Assembly (NCBI RefSeq): GCF_006016075.1
Contig: NZ_CP040093.1
Location: 2,769,501-2,833,500, forward strand
DNA: 64,000 nt
From: Caloramator sp. E03
Lineage (GTDB): Bacteria; Bacillota; Clostridia; Clostridiales; Caloramatoraceae
Direction: 5' to 3'
In this document: positions 8,990 to 19,493 of the stretch, one piece after another
How positions within the stretch are numbered: the first letter of the stretch is position 1
How the letters are laid out: each line of letters opens with the position of its first letter
The notes under the pieces: model-generated
Seen by the model: only the letters and a program-made list of their open reading frames with translations
Databases searched by the model: none
What the model was told of the DNA's origin: nothing
Translations under genes and position numbers: made by a program

Positions 8990-9017
8990 GCCTTCCCATG
9001 AGGAAGGCTTTTATTTT
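8990..9017 (+). terminator. Attenuator terminator in the pyr leader
   Basis: The 7-pair stem GCCTTCC/GGAAGGC (8990-8996 and 9002-9008) has loop CATGA and is followed by TTTTATTTT. Its left arm is complementary to GGGAAGG in hairpin 1, so terminator and antiterminator exclude each other. Confidence 0.88.
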
Positions 9018-9022
9018 AAAAA

Positions 9023-9055
9023 CTTTTAATTTGTCCAGTGAGGCAAAAAAGGAGG
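9023..9055 (+). promoter_or_regulatory. PyrR-type hairpin 2 covering the pyrB Shine-Dalgarno
   Basis: The stem TTTGTC/GGCAAA (9030-9035 and 9042-9047) closes the hexaloop CAGTGA. The stretch GTCCAGTGAGGC matches the PyrR consensus core. As in hairpin 1, a purine bulge (AA, 9028-9029) leads to an outer stem, here CTTTT (9023-9027) with AAAGG (9048-9052). The outer stem takes in the first two G of the pyrB ribosome-binding site GGAGG (9051-9055). PyrR binding would therefore be expected to block translation of pyrB. That function is inferred. Confidence 0.72.
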
Positions 9056-9061
9056 AATAAT

Positions 9062-9979
9062 ATGTTAAAAGGAAGACATTTAATTGACCCTATGGATTTT
9101 TCAGTTGAGGAAATTGACAGTATACTTGATCTTGCAGATAAAATTGTTGAAAATCCAGAAAAATATGCTCATGCATGCGATGGAAAGTTAATGGCAACAC
9201 TTTTTTATGAGCCAAGTACAAGAACAAGATTTAGCTTTGAAGCTGCGATGTTAAGGCTTGGAGGTAAAGTAATAGGATTCTCAGAGCCTAATTCAAGTTC
9301 TGTTGCTAAAGGGGAAAGTGTTGCAGATACTATAAGAACCATATCCTGCTATGCAGATATTGCAGTTATGAGGCATCCTAAGGAAGGTGCTCCAAAGGTT
9401 GCATCCTTATATTCTGAAATTCCACTTATCAATGCTGGAGATGGAGGTCATCAGCATCCAACTCAAACCTTAACAGATCTTTTAACTATAAGATCAGTTA
9501 AAAAAACATTATCAAATCTTACAATTGGCCTGTGTGGCGATTTAAAATTCGGAAGAACAGTTCATTCATTAATAAAATCCATGTCGAGATATGAAAATAA
9601 TAAATTTCTATTGATTTCCCCAAAAGAGCTTAAAGTTCCAGATTATATTAGAAAAGAAGTATTAGAAAAGAAAAACATAGAATTTAAAGAGGTTGAGAGA
9701 ATAGAAGAGGTTATTGATACGCTTGATATACTTTATGTAACAAGAGTGCAGAGAGAAAGGTTTTTCAATGAAGAGGACTATGTTAGGTTAAAGGACAGTT
9801 ATATTCTTGATATGAAAAAAATGAAAATGGCAAAAGAAGATATGATAGTTATGCATCCTCTTCCAAGGGTAAACGAAATAGCTTATGAGGTGGACAGTGA
9901 TAAAAGGGCCTATTACTTTAAACAAGCAAAGTATGGAATGTTTGTTAGAATGGCACTTATTATGAAGCTATTGGGGTAG
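9062..9979 (+). CDS. pyrB: Aspartate carbamoyltransferase catalytic chain
   Basis: PyrB joins carbamoyl phosphate and aspartate, the committed step of pyrimidine synthesis. It is 305 residues from ATG 9062, preceded by AAAGGAGG. An in-frame GTG at 9038 is rejected because it lies within PyrR hairpin 2 and upstream of the ribosome-binding site. Motifs are the carbamoyl-phosphate loop [13 protein letters not shown] (about 43-55), [10 protein letters not shown] and [10 protein letters not shown]. The adjacent pyrI implies the allosteric PyrB-PyrI holoenzyme, as in E. coli. Confidence 0.97.
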   Translation: MLKGRHLIDPMDFSVEEIDSILDLADKIVENPEKYAHACDGKLMATLFYEPSTRTRFSFEAAMLRLGGKVIGFSEPNSSSVAKGESVADTIRTISCYADIAVMRHPKEGAPKVASLYSEIPLINAGDGGHQHPTQTLTDLLTIRSVKKTLSNLTIGLCGDLKFGRTVHSLIKSMSRYENNKFLLISPKELKVPDYIRKEVLEKKNIEFKEVERIEEVIDTLDILYVTRVQRERFFNEEDYVRLKDSYILDMKKMKMAKEDMIVMHPLPRVNEIAYEVDSDKRAYYFKQAKYGMFVRMALIMKLLG

Positions 9980-9986
9980 ATGAGAT

Positions 9987-10424
9987 ATGTTAACAATAAA
10001 TAGCATTAAAAAAGGAATAGTAATAGATCATATTAAAGCTGGCTGTGGAATAAAAATATTCAACTATCTTAACCTTGATAAGGCAGACTTTAGAGTTGCA
10101 CTTATAATGAATGTTGAAAGTCAAAAACTTGGAAAAAAAGACATAATTAAAATAGAAAATGTTATAGACCTTGACTATACTGTTCTTGGGCTTATAGATC
10201 CTAATATAACGATAGATATTATAGAAGATGAGAAAATAAAAAATAAAATAAAACTGAAGTTGCCTAGTAAAGTTGTAGATGTCATAAAATGCAAAAATCC
10301 ACGCTGTATAACCTCCATAGAGAAATATGTTCAAAATGTGTTTTATCTTGTGGATGAAGCAAAGGGAGAATATAGATGTCAGTATTGTGATGAGGTTCAT
10401 AGGCTTGAGGAGGCAAAGGTATGA
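9987..10424 (+). CDS. pyrI: Aspartate carbamoyltransferase regulatory chain
   Basis: PyrI binds nucleotides allosterically and docks on PyrB through a zinc domain. The 145-residue protein has the N-terminal nucleotide-binding domain (GIVIDHI near residue 10) and a C-terminal zinc site with CKNPRC and CQYC, the four expected cysteines. It starts 7 bases after pyrB and its TGA overlaps the pyrC ATG. Its presence predicts feedback by CTP/UTP on the enzyme in addition to PyrR control of expression. Confidence 0.96.
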   Translation: MLTINSIKKGIVIDHIKAGCGIKIFNYLNLDKADFRVALIMNVESQKLGKKDIIKIENVIDLDYTVLGLIDPNITIDIIEDEKIKNKIKLKLPSKVVDVIKCKNPRCITSIEKYVQNVFYLVDEAKGEYRCQYCDEVHRLEEAKV

Positions 10425-11620
10425 AACTCCTTATAAAAAATGTAAGGATAATAGATAGTGAGAAGGATTTTATTGGTGATGTTTATATAAATGAAGGGAT
10501 TATAAAGGAAATAGGAAAAGGAATTGAAAAGAGTTGTAAAGTGGTAGATGGAAAAGGCCTTATTCTAATGCCTTCATTTATAGATTTACACTGCCATTTC
10601 AGAGATCCGGGCCTTACCTATAAAGAGGATTTATTATCAGGAAGTCTTGCTGCAGTCTGCGGAGGATATACAGCAGTTAATCTTATGGCAAATACAAAGC
10701 CTGTTTGCTCTGATATGGAAACTGTTGGTTATGTTTTGAATAAAGCAAAGAATATTGGACTTATAGATGTGCATCAATGCGTATCTGTAACTAAAGATAT
10801 GAATGGTGATGATGTAAGCCACCTTAAAAATATAAGTTACCCAGTAAAGTTTATTTCTGAGGATGGGAAGGGAATTCTAAAGGATGATGTAATGCTAAGG
10901 GCAATGAGCATTGCAAGGGAAAAAGGATTTACAGTAATATCACATCCAGAACATGAGGAATATGTAAAGTGGGACAAAAGGTTATCTGAAAACTATATGA
11001 CTATGAGGGACATTGAAGCTGCTAAAAAGACTGGATGTCATCTTCACATAGCTCATATTAGTACAAAAGAAGCTATGATGATGGTTAAAAATGCAAAAAA
11101 AGAAGGTTTTAATATAACCTGTGAGGTTACACCTCATCATATAAGCCTTTGTGATAAAGTTATGTACAGAGTAAATCCACCCTTAAGATTAAAGAAAGAT
11201 GTAGAATTTTTAATAAATTCTATTAAAGAAGGGTATGTTGATGTTATTGCAACGGATCATGCACCTCATACGCTTGATGATAAATTAAATGGTGCACCTG
11301 GAATATCAGGGATTGAAACGGCTTTTTCTGTATGTTATACATCCCTTGTAAAAAATGGTTATATCACACTTAATATGCTTTCAAATCTTATGTCAAAAAG
11401 GCCATCTGAAATAATGGGATTAAATAAAGGAAGAATAGATATAGGCTTTGATGGGGATTTAGTTCTTGTAGACATAGACAAAAAGTATAAAGTTAATGCT
11501 AATAAATTTAAATCAAAAGGGAAGAATACCCCATTTGATGGAATGGAACTTTATGGTGTGGTTGTTTTAACAGTTAAGGGTGGAAGAGTTGTTTATAGGA
11601 GTGATGAATATGATAATTGA
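10421..11620 (+). CDS. pyrC: Dihydroorotase
   Basis: PyrC is a zinc amidohydrolase that cyclises carbamoyl aspartate to dihydroorotate. The 399 residues are normal for class I dihydroorotases of Gram-positive type. The metal-binding HCHFRDPG (His57 and His59), [13 protein letters not shown] and ATDHAPHT blocks are intact, so the enzyme should be active. ATGA overlap with pyrI indicates coupled translation. Confidence 0.96.
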   Translation: MKLLIKNVRIIDSEKDFIGDVYINEGIIKEIGKGIEKSCKVVDGKGLILMPSFIDLHCHFRDPGLTYKEDLLSGSLAAVCGGYTAVNLMANTKPVCSDMETVGYVLNKAKNIGLIDVHQCVSVTKDMNGDDVSHLKNISYPVKFISEDGKGILKDDVMLRAMSIAREKGFTVISHPEHEEYVKWDKRLSENYMTMRDIEAAKKTGCHLHIAHISTKEAMMMVKNAKKEGFNITCEVTPHHISLCDKVMYRVNPPLRLKKDVEFLINSIKEGYVDVIATDHAPHTLDDKLNGAPGISGIETAFSVCYTSLVKNGYITLNMLSNLMSKRPSEIMGLNKGRIDIGFDGDLVLVDIDKKYKVNANKFKSKGKNTPFDGMELYGVVVLTVKGGRVVYRSDEYDN

Positions 11621-12476
11621 TAAGCTTTATGAAAATGTTGAAAAGAAAAGCTGCCTGTGTGTTGGGCTTGATGTTTCACCTGAATATATACCTGAATCCA
11701 TTAAAGCTAAATACAATACATTAGCAGAGGCTATATTTCAATTTAACAAGAGAATAATAGATGCTACCTTTGACATAGTATCATGCTATAAGGTTCAGAT
11801 AGCCTATTATGAAGCTTTAGGAATAGAAGGATTATTTACGTATATGAAAACCTTAAAATATATAAAGTCCCTCGGAGGAATTGTAATAGGTGACATTAAA
11901 AGAGGAGATATATCAAGCACTGCAAAGATGTATGCTAAAGCTCATTTTGAAGGTGATTTTGAATGTGACTTTATAACCTTAAACCCCTATATGGGATTTG
12001 ATAGCATAGAGCCCTATCTTGAATATGTAAAAAACAAAAATAAAGGATTGTTTATACTTTTAAGGACTTCTAACCCTGGTGCAAAGGACGTTCAGTATAT
12101 AGAAAGCAAAGATAATAAAAAGGTTTTCTTTCATGTAGGAGATGAAATTCATAAAATATCAAAGGACTATAAGGGGGAGTGTAATTATAGCAGTATAGGT
12201 GCAGTTGTAGGTTGTACCTATATGGAAGAAGCACAAAACATTAGAAATAGCTATAAAGATATGTTCTTTTTAATACCAGGCTATGGGGCTCAAGGAGGGA
12301 AGGCAAAAGATGTTGCCCTCTATCTTAATAATGGGAATGGGGGAGTCGTTAATTCATCAAGGGCTATACTTTTAGCCTATAAAAATTATGAAAATGGTGA
12401 ATTAAGATTTGATGAATGTTCAAGGTTTGAAGTTTTAAAGATGAAAGGAGAGATTGAAAGTGCAATTAAGCTGTAA
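11610..12476 (+). CDS. pyrF: Orotidine 5'-phosphate decarboxylase, long form
   Basis: PyrF decarboxylates OMP to UMP. I choose ATG 11610 because AGGAG at 11597-11601 is 8 bases upstream; an ATG at 11604 is too close to it. The 288-residue protein belongs to the longer PyrF subgroup. The catalytic D-x-K-R-x-D signature is seen as DIKRGD (95-100, Lys97), and the phosphate-binding PGYGAQGGKAKDV lies near the C-terminus. It overlaps pyrC by 11 bases. Confidence 0.95.
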   Translation: MIIDKLYENVEKKSCLCVGLDVSPEYIPESIKAKYNTLAEAIFQFNKRIIDATFDIVSCYKVQIAYYEALGIEGLFTYMKTLKYIKSLGGIVIGDIKRGDISSTAKMYAKAHFEGDFECDFITLNPYMGFDSIEPYLEYVKNKNKGLFILLRTSNPGAKDVQYIESKDNKKVFFHVGDEIHKISKDYKGECNYSSIGAVVGCTYMEEAQNIRNSYKDMFFLIPGYGAQGGKAKDVALYLNNGNGGVVNSSRAILLAYKNYENGELRFDECSRFEVLKMKGEIESAIKL

Positions 12477-13206
12477 AAATGGACGGGTAATTGAAAATGT
12501 TAATCTCTCAAAGGATGTTTTTAGGATAGAAGTTGAAGGTGACTTTAACATAAAACCAGGTCAGTTTTTTATGTTAAGGTGCTATGACGAAGAACCAATT
12601 TTATCAAGACCTATAAGTGTACATGATAATGAGGATGGTGTTGTAAGTTTTTTATATCAAAGAAAGGGAAGAGGAACAAGTATCATGACAAAGTTGAAAA
12701 AATATGATGATATAAAATTAACTGGTCCCTTAGGAAATGGATTTGATATAGAAAAAATAAAAGGTAAAATTGCAATAGTTACAGGTGGTATTGGAATAGC
12801 ACCTATGCTTTATACAGTGAAAAAGCTAAGGGAATGTGATATAGATTTATATGCAGGATTTAAAGATGAAATTTACTCTGTAGATGAGTTTGCGCAATAT
12901 GTTTCTAATATATATATATCAACAGAAAGTGGGCAATATGGATATAAAGGTTATGTAACTGACATTTTCAGCCCCTTTGAATATAATGTGGTACTTTGTT
13001 GTGGACCAGAGGTTATGATGGAAAAGATAGTTAAGGTTTGTAAAACTTATGCAACACCAGTTTATGTTTCAATGGAAAGGCATATGGCCTGTGGAATTGG
13101 AGCCTGTCTTGGATGTACATGTGAAACAAAACATGGAAATAAAAGGGTATGCAAAGACGGACCGATATTTTATGGTAGGGATGTGTTTATAGGTGCTAAA
13201 TGTTAA
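12460..13206 (+). CDS. pyrK: Dihydroorotate dehydrogenase B, electron transfer subunit
   Basis: PyrK carries FAD and a 2Fe-2S cluster and passes electrons from PyrD to NAD. The 248-residue protein has the FAD motif LSRPISV, the NAD-binding GGIGIAPM, and four cluster cysteines in [11 protein letters not shown] and KRVC. I prefer GTG 12460, 9 bases after AGGAG, over TTG 12454, which is only 3 bases away. It overlaps pyrF and pyrD, as expected for subunits made in equal amounts. Confidence 0.94.
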   Translation: MQLSCKNGRVIENVNLSKDVFRIEVEGDFNIKPGQFFMLRCYDEEPILSRPISVHDNEDGVVSFLYQRKGRGTSIMTKLKKYDDIKLTGPLGNGFDIEKIKGKIAIVTGGIGIAPMLYTVKKLRECDIDLYAGFKDEIYSVDEFAQYVSNIYISTESGQYGYKGYVTDIFSPFEYNVVLCCGPEVMMEKIVKVCKTYATPVYVSMERHMACGIGACLGCTCETKHGNKRVCKDGPIFYGRDVFIGAKC

Positions 13207-14095
13207 TATATGTAACGTTGAATTAAAAAATCCTGTTATTGCAGCATCAGGGACCTTTGGGTTTGGTGAAGAATATTCAGCACTCTTTGATGTTGGAATA
13301 CTTGGAGGAATATGTACAAAAGGATTGACTTTAAACAAAAAAGAAGGAAATAAAGGAATAAGGCTTCATGAAACAAGGGCAGGGCTTATAAATAGTATAG
13401 GCCTTCAAAATCCTGGAATAGAATATTTTATAGAGCATGAACTTCCCAAAATGAAGAATATGAATACTGCTATAATTGCAAACCTTGGTGGAGGAACTGT
13501 TGAAGAATATATAGAAGGAGCAAAAAAATTAAGTTGCAGTGAAGTTGATATGATAGAGCTTAACATATCCTGCCCTAATGTAAAAAGTGGTGGGATAGCC
13601 TTTGGAATTAAATCTGAAACTGCATATAAGGTTGTATCGAAAGTAAAGGAGTATTGCAAAAAGCCTCTTATAGTAAAACTATCTCCAAATGCTGAAGATA
13701 TAATTGATATGGCAATAAAATGCTGCGAAGCTGGGGCTGATGCATTATCGCTAGTAAATACTTTCAAGTCCCTTGCAATTGACATATATAAAAAGAAACC
13801 TGTTTTTGATAATGTATTTGCTGGCTTATCAGGACCTTGTATAAAGCCAATTGCTCTAAGGATGGTTTATGAGGTTTGTGGGATAGTCGATGTTCCTGTT
13901 ATAGGGATAGGAGGAATATCATCCTATAAAGATGCAATAGAGTTTATAATGGCTGGTGCAACAGCAATTCAAGTTGGTACAGCGAATTTTATAAATCCAA
14001 TGATATGTGTAGAAATTATAGAAGGAATTAAAAGTTTTATGGAAGAACAAGGGATTAAAGATATTAAAGAAATAAGAGGAATAGCAAGGAGGTAA
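13193..14095 (+). CDS. pyrD: Dihydroorotate dehydrogenase, catalytic subunit (class 1B)
   Basis: PyrD oxidises dihydroorotate to orotate with FMN. The active-site base of class 1 enzymes, a cysteine, is present at Cys127 in [11 protein letters not shown]. The phosphate-binding GIGGISS and the C-terminal AIQVGTANF are also clear. At 300 residues it is full length. The GTG start at 13193 overlaps the end of pyrK by 14 bases and has only a weak ribosome-binding site, which fits coupling to pyrK. The pyrK partner shows it is the NAD-linked 1B type. Confidence 0.95.
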   Translation: MLNVNICNVELKNPVIAASGTFGFGEEYSALFDVGILGGICTKGLTLNKKEGNKGIRLHETRAGLINSIGLQNPGIEYFIEHELPKMKNMNTAIIANLGGGTVEEYIEGAKKLSCSEVDMIELNISCPNVKSGGIAFGIKSETAYKVVSKVKEYCKKPLIVKLSPNAEDIIDMAIKCCEAGADALSLVNTFKSLAIDIYKKKPVFDNVFAGLSGPCIKPIALRMVYEVCGIVDVPVIGIGGISSYKDAIEFIMAGATAIQVGTANFINPMICVEIIEGIKSFMEEQGIKDIKEIRGIARR

Positions 14096-14098
14096 AAT

Positions 14099-14653
14099 AT
14101 GATAGATATTTTAAAATCAGTAGATGCTCTTTTAGAAGGACATTTTTTACTCTCTTCAGGAAGACACAGTAATAAATATATACAGTGTGCAAAGCTTTTA
14201 CAGTATCCTGATAAGGCAGAAACAGTATTAAAGGTGGTTTGTGAAAAATTAAAGGGAATTGATTTTGATGTTGCAGTAGGACCTGCTATGGGAGGTATAA
14301 TAGTTGCTTATGAGATAGGAAGACAGATGGGCAAAAGAGCAATATTTACTGAGAGAGAAAATAATGTTATGACCTTAAGAAGGGGATTTGAAATAAAAAA
14401 AGGTGAAAGGGTTTTAATTACAGAGGACGTTGTGACTACAGGCAAATCATCCCTTGAAGTTGCAACTCTTTTAGAAGGTTTAGGGGCACAGGTTATAGGA
14501 ATTGCATGTATAGTTGACAGAGGAGGCGGCAATTTAAAATATCCCGTATATAGCTGCGTGAAACTTAATGTGGAAAGCTACGAAAAAGATGATTGCCCTC
14601 TTTGTAGACAAGGAATAGCTTATGTTAAGCCAGGAAGCAGGGAAATTGTGTAA
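14099..14653 (+). CDS. pyrE: Orotate phosphoribosyltransferase
   Basis: PyrE converts orotate and PRPP to OMP. The 184-residue protein has the PRPP-binding motif [14 protein letters not shown] near residues 105-118 and the substrate loop [11 protein letters not shown] near 18-28. GTMA-type variants are absent; the family match is direct. AAGGAGG precedes the ATG. It is the last gene of the operon, followed by a long-stem terminator. Operon order is pyrB-I-C-F-K-D-E, with no carAB or pyrR. Confidence 0.95.
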   Translation: MIDILKSVDALLEGHFLLSSGRHSNKYIQCAKLLQYPDKAETVLKVVCEKLKGIDFDVAVGPAMGGIIVAYEIGRQMGKRAIFTERENNVMTLRRGFEIKKGERVLITEDVVTTGKSSLEVATLLEGLGAQVIGIACIVDRGGGNLKYPVYSCVKLNVESYEKDDCPLCRQGIAYVKPGSREIV

Positions 14654-14738
14654 AATATGATGTAGAAGAGAATGTGTAGAATGTTGAAATGTTATCTACA
14701 GATATAATAAATGAGAATATACAGAAGAATTATATTCA

Positions 14739-14797
14739 AGAGGTTTATTTTTATTATGTTAAATTTGATGGATATTAATAAAAATAAGCCTCTTTTT
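14739..14797 (+). terminator. Long-stem intrinsic terminator of the pyr operon
   Basis: Arms of 18 bases (14739-14756 and 14776-14793) pair with a single G-U, around a 19-base loop, and run into TTTTT. The stretch from pyrE to gltB (14654-14962) holds only this terminator and the gltB promoter. Confidence 0.88.
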
Positions 14798-14899
14798 ATA
14801 ATTATTAATATTATGAAACATATTTGATATAAAGATTCACATTTACTTTTTTTTAAATAATCTTAAGCAAAATTTTATTAAAAAATTGCAAGATACATA

Positions 14900-14928
14900 T
14901 TGAAATAATTCATTTTTCTAACTATAAT
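14900..14928 (+). promoter_or_regulatory. Promoter of gltBD
   Basis: TTGAAA (14900-14905) and TATAAT (14923-14928) are 17 bases apart, giving a leader of about 28 bases before gltB. No operator or riboswitch is evident. Confidence 0.82.
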
Positions 14929-14962
14929 ATTGATTAAATTAATTTTATGGAGGGGTTTGATT

Positions 14963-17900
14963 ATGGAAAATATTGGGGGATTTCCGTCGAAGCAGGGACT
15001 TTACGACCCCGCGTTTGAAAAAGATAGCTGTGGAGTTGGATTTGTTGCAAACATCAGAGGAGAAAAAACGCACAGTATTGTTAAACAAGGACTACAGGTA
15101 CTTGTAAATCTAACGCACAGAGGTGCAGTTGGATCTGATCCTAAAACTGGAGATGGAGCAGGGATTATGGTTCAGATTCCTGATGAATTCTTTAGGATCG
15201 AATGTGATAATTTAAAAATAGAACTTCCACCAGAGGGAGCTTATGCTGTAGGAATGATTTTTCTTCCTAGAGAACCTGCATTAAGACTACAATGTGAAGG
15301 GATTTTAGAAAGAATAATTGAAGAAGAAGGCCAAAAAGTATTAGGATGGAGGGATGTGCCTACAGATAATAAAGTTATAGGAGAGACTGCACTTGGGACT
15401 GAGCCTACAATAAGACAAATATTTGTTGGCAAAAATTGTGGCAGTGAGATGGAATTTGAAAGGAAACTATATTTAATTAGAAAAAGAGCAGAAAATGAGG
15501 TTAAGAAACTAGTTAAAAGAGGTTCAGGATATTTTTATATCTGCAGCCTTTCAAGTAGGACTATAGTTTATAAAGGTCTATTATTGGCAAATCAAATTAA
15601 GGGATATTATATTGATCTTAATGATATAAACTTTAAGAGTGGAATTGCAGTTGTACATCAAAGATACAGCACAAATACTTTCCCAACTTGGGATTTGGCA
15701 CAACCATTTAGATTCCTTGCACATAACGGTGAAATCAATACAATTAGAGGAAATAGGAACTGGATGCATGCAAGGGAAGGAGTTTTAAAGTCAGATACAT
15801 TTGGTGATGATTTGAGTAAATTATTTCCGATAATAACTCCTAATGGAAGTGATTCGGCGTCACTTGATAATATTTTAGAACTTTTATATATGGACGGCAG
15901 AACTCTTCCACATGCAATGATGATGTTAATACCAGAGGCTTGGGAAGGCAATAAAGAAATGGATAGTTATAAGCGTGCTTTTTATGAATATCATGCATCA
16001 CTTGTAGAGCCATGGGATGGTCCTGCAACAGTTGTATTTTGCAATGGTAAACAGGTTGGAGTTACACTTGATAGAAATGGACTTAGACCAGCACGATTTG
16101 TTATTACTAAAAGTGGACTTATAGTAATGGCATCCGAAATTGGTGTACTTGATTTTGAACCAGAAGAAATAGAACATAAAGGAAAGCTAAAGCCTGGGAA
16201 AATGTTGCTTGTGGATACAGAGCGAGGCAAAGTTTTGAGGGATGAAGAGATTAAAAAAGAAGTGTGCTCTGAAAAGCCTTATGCTGAGATGATTGCTAAA
16301 AATAAACTTATACTTGATAATTATTCGCCTATTATTGAAAATACAGAGATTGATCCAGAAATTTTAAAAGAAAAGCAAATAGCCTTTGGATATACTTTAG
16401 AAGATCTTAATGTAATAATTGGCACAATGGCAAAAGACGGGAAAGAACCTGTAGGTTCTATGGGAAATGATACTCCTCTTGCAGTATTATCAAATAAGAA
16501 TCAGCTTTTATTCTCGTATTTTAAACAACTGTTTGCACAAGTTACTAATCCTCCAATTGATCCAATTCGTGAGGGACTTGTAATGTCACTTATGAATTTT
16601 CTTGGAGCTCAGGAAAATATTCTTAACAAGGATTTTTCAGATAATCCTTTTATTGAACTTGAAAGACCTGTTTTAACTGATTTAGAAATGGCAAAGATTA
16701 AAAATTTCAAAAATAAAGATTTTAAAGCAATAACGATACCAATTACCTTTAAATATGATTCAGGGGTAGAAGGATTTAAACATGCACTTGAAAAAATATG
16801 TGAGAGGGCATCAAGAAGAATTGAAGAAGGTTATAACATTTTAATTCTTAGCGATAAAAAAATAGATGCTTATGAAGTTGCAATACCAAGTTTATTAGCT
16901 GTTTCAGCAGTGCATCATCATCTAATAAGAGAGAAGACAAGAACTAAGATCTCCTTAATAGTTGAAACAGGTGAAGCAAGAGAAACAATGCATTTTGCCC
17001 TTCTTTTAGGATATGGGGCAACAGCTGTTAATCCTTATTTAGCATTTCAAACTATAGAAAATCTTGTTAGAGAAGGTGAACTTGAGGATATAACAGTAGA
17101 AAAGGCAAAAGATAATTACGTTAAGGCGGTATGCAATGGCTTGCTAAAGATATTATCAAAGATGGGAATTTGTACAATGGCAAGTTATCATGGTGCACAG
17201 ATATTTGAAGCAATAGGTTTATCCGAGGATTTTATAAATAAATATTTTGAAGGAACACCATCAAGAATTGGCGGTATAGGAATTGATACAATTGCTGCTG
17301 AAACTCTTGAACGTCATAACAGAGCATTTAATAATGTTAGAAACCCTGTAACTGAATTAGATGTTGGTGGCCAGTATTCATGGAGAAAGGAAGGAGAAGC
17401 ACATCTTTTCAATCCTGAAACAATATCAAAGCTTCAGCATGCAGTAAGGACAGGAGATTATAATATATATAAACAATATGCAAAAATGATAAATGAACAA
17501 AATAAAACACTTTATACTTTAAGAGGGATGTTTAAATTAAAATATCAAAATCCTATTCCCATTGATGAGGTTGAACCAGTTAGTGAAATTTTAAAAAGAT
17601 TTTGTACAGGAGCAATGTCTTTTGGTTCTTTAAGTAAGGAAGCCCATGAAACCATTGCTATTGCAATGAATAGAATAGGAAGCAAGAGCAATTCTGGTGA
17701 AGGAGGAGAGGATCCGGAAAGATATAAGAAAAATCCTAATGGTGATGATAGAAGAAGTGCTATAAAACAAGTAGCATCGGGACGTTTTGGAGTTAATACA
17801 GAATACCTTGTAAACGCTGCAGAGCTACAAATAAAGATGGCTCAAGGTGCAAAACCAGGAGAAGGTGGGCAACTTGCTGGTTGGAAGGTAAATGCAGATG

Positions 17901-19492
17901 TTGCCAAGGTAAGACATTCCGTACCAGGTATTGATTTGATCTCTCCACCACCTCATCATGATATTTATTCTATTGAAGATTTATCCCAGTTAATCTATGA
18001 TATAAAGTCCGTTAATCCATTGGCAAGGATAAGTGTAAAGCTTGTTTCAGAGGTTGGTGTAGGTACAGTTGCAGCCGGTGTTGCAAAGGCTCATGCAGAC
18101 GTTATTTTGATTAGCGGATATGATGGAGGTACTGGTGCATCACCGATTTCATCAATTAAACATACAGGTATTCCATGGGAACTTGGACTTTCTGAAGCTC
18201 ATCAGGTTCTTGTATTAAATAATTTAAGAAGTAGAGTAAGGCTTCAGGTTGATGGGCAGCTTAAAACAGGAAGGGATGTAGTAATTGCTGCGCTTCTTGG
18301 AGCAGAAGAGTTCGGATTTGCATCATCTGTTCTTGTATCATTAGGCTGTACAATGCTAAGAAATTGTCATAATAATGCATGCGAAATGGGAATTGCAACT
18401 CAAGATCCTGAACTTAGAAAGAACTTTAAAGGAAAAGTAGAGCATATTATAAACTTCTTTACTTTTATTGCTTGGGAAGTTAGAGAATTAATGGCACAGC
18501 TTGGATTTAGGACAATGAACGAAATGATAGGAAGGGTAGATAGAATAGAAATAAACGATAAAATTGATCATTGGAAGGCAAAAATGCTTGATCTATCACC
18601 AATACTATATAAACCAGATATGCCAAAGAGAATAAAAAGCTATTGTGTTATTGCACAAGATCATGGGTTAGAAAAATCTTTGGATTATAAGCTTATACAA
18701 ATAGCAAGAAAAGCCCTTGATGAAGGTATTAAGGTAAAAGGAAGCTTTGAAATTAGAAATGTACACAGGGCTGTTGGTGCAATGCTAAGTGGTGAAATTG
18801 CAAGAAAATATGGTGATGAAGGATTACCAGAGGATACAATTGTGTTTAATTTTAAAGGTTCTGCAGGTCAAAGTTTTGGAGCATTTGGTGCAAAAGGTCT
18901 TACTTTAATTCTTGAAGGTGATGCAAATGATTATGTTGGAAAAGGATTATCAGGTGGAAAGGTAATATTAAAGGCTCCTTGTGGTGCTACCTTTAAACAG
19001 GATGAGAACTTTATTGCAGGTAATACAATATTATATGGTGCAACAAGTGGTAAACTTTTTATAAATGGACTTGTTGGAGAACGTTTTGCTGTAAGAAACA
19101 GTGGTGCTGAAGCAGTAGTTGAAGGTGCTGGAGATCATTGCTGTGAGTATATGACAGGTGGAGTAGTTGCTGTTTTGGGAAGAGTAGGAAGAAACTTTGC
19201 TGCAGGTATGAGTGGCGGTATTGCTTATGTATTAGATGAGGATGATACCTTAATGAAAAAATGCAATATGGAAATGGTAGAAATTGAAGATGTAACAGAT
19301 AAAAGAGATATAGAAAAGCTTTATAACCTTATTAAGGAACACATAGAATGCACTAATAGTAAAAAGGCAATTAAAATAATAAACGAATGGGATAAATATG
19401 TTGTTAAATTCAAAAGAGTAATACCAACAGTATATAAATCAATTCTTGAAAAGATGTACAAAGTTGAAGAATCTATGGAAGTAGGTGCATAG
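14963..19492 (+). CDS. gltB: Glutamate synthase, large subunit
   Basis: GltB makes glutamate from glutamine and 2-oxoglutarate. ATG 14963 follows GGAGGGG at 14949-14955. The 1509-residue protein has a class II amidotransferase domain whose nucleophile is Cys23 in DSCGVGF, so a 22-residue propeptide must be removed. The FMN-binding synthase domain shows SGEGGEDPERY, and the 3Fe-4S cysteines lie near 1129-1140 (CTMLRNCHNNAC). The C-terminal GXGXG beta-helix domain begins after about 1290. All parts are present, so it is a full-length bacterial-type alpha subunit. Confidence 0.97.
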   Translation: MENIGGFPSKQGLYDPAFEKDSCGVGFVANIRGEKTHSIVKQGLQVLVNLTHRGAVGSDPKTGDGAGIMVQIPDEFFRIECDNLKIELPPEGAYAVGMIFLPREPALRLQCEGILERIIEEEGQKVLGWRDVPTDNKVIGETALGTEPTIRQIFVGKNCGSEMEFERKLYLIRKRAENEVKKLVKRGSGYFYICSLSSRTIVYKGLLLANQIKGYYIDLNDINFKSGIAVVHQRYSTNTFPTWDLAQPFRFLAHNGEINTIRGNRNWMHAREGVLKSDTFGDDLSKLFPIITPNGSDSASLDNILELLYMDGRTLPHAMMMLIPEAWEGNKEMDSYKRAFYEYHASLVEPWDGPATVVFCNGKQVGVTLDRNGLRPARFVITKSGLIVMASEIGVLDFEPEEIEHKGKLKPGKMLLVDTERGKVLRDEEIKKEVCSEKPYAEMIAKNKLILDNYSPIIENTEIDPEILKEKQIAFGYTLEDLNVIIGTMAKDGKEPVGSMGNDTPLAVLSNKNQLLFSYFKQLFAQVTNPPIDPIREGLVMSLMNFLGAQENILNKDFSDNPFIELERPVLTDLEMAKIKNFKNKDFKAITIPITFKYDSGVEGFKHALEKICERASRRIEEGYNILILSDKKIDAYEVAIPSLLAVSAVHHHLIREKTRTKISLIVETGEARETMHFALLLGYGATAVNPYLAFQTIENLVREGELEDITVEKAKDNYVKAVCNGLLKILSKMGICTMASYHGAQIFEAIGLSEDFINKYFEGTPSRIGGIGIDTIAAETLERHNRAFNNVRNPVTELDVGGQYSWRKEGEAHLFNPETISKLQHAVRTGDYNIYKQYAKMINEQNKTLYTLRGMFKLKYQNPIPIDEVEPVSEILKRFCTGAMSFGSLSKEAHETIAIAMNRIGSKSNSGEGGEDPERYKKNPNGDDRRSAIKQVASGRFGVNTEYLVNAAELQIKMAQGAKPGEGGQLAGWKVNADVAKVRHSVPGIDLISPPPHHDIYSIEDLSQLIYDIKSVNPLARISVKLVSEVGVGTVAAGVAKAHADVILISGYDGGTGASPISSIKHTGIPWELGLSEAHQVLVLNNLRSRVRLQVDGQLKTGRDVVIAALLGAEEFGFASSVLVSLGCTMLRNCHNNACEMGIATQDPELRKNFKGKVEHIINFFTFIAWEVRELMAQLGFRTMNEMIGRVDRIEINDKIDHWKAKMLDLSPILYKPDMPKRIKSYCVIAQDHGLEKSLDYKLIQIARKALDEGIKVKGSFEIRNVHRAVGAMLSGEIARKYGDEGLPEDTIVFNFKGSAGQSFGAFGAKGLTLILEGDANDYVGKGLSGGKVILKAPCGATFKQDENFIAGNTILYGATSGKLFINGLVGERFAVRNSGAEAVVEGAGDHCCEYMTGGVVAVLGRVGRNFAAGMSGGIAYVLDEDDTLMKKCNMEMVEIEDVTDKRDIEKLYNLIKEHIECTNSKKAIKIINEWDKYVVKFKRVIPTVYKSILEKMYKVEESMEVGA

Positions 19493-19493
19493 T

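Noticed and set aside
9038-9061. An upstream GTG start for pyrB
   Set aside because: It falls inside PyrR hairpin 2 and before the GGAGG site; the ATG at 9062 gives the usual PyrB N-terminus.
9990-10400. A 136-residue reading frame on the minus strand opposite pyrI
   Set aside because: It is rich in Tyr, Ile and Phe, has no ribosome-binding site and lies entirely opposite a well-supported gene; it is a shadow of AT-rich codon use.
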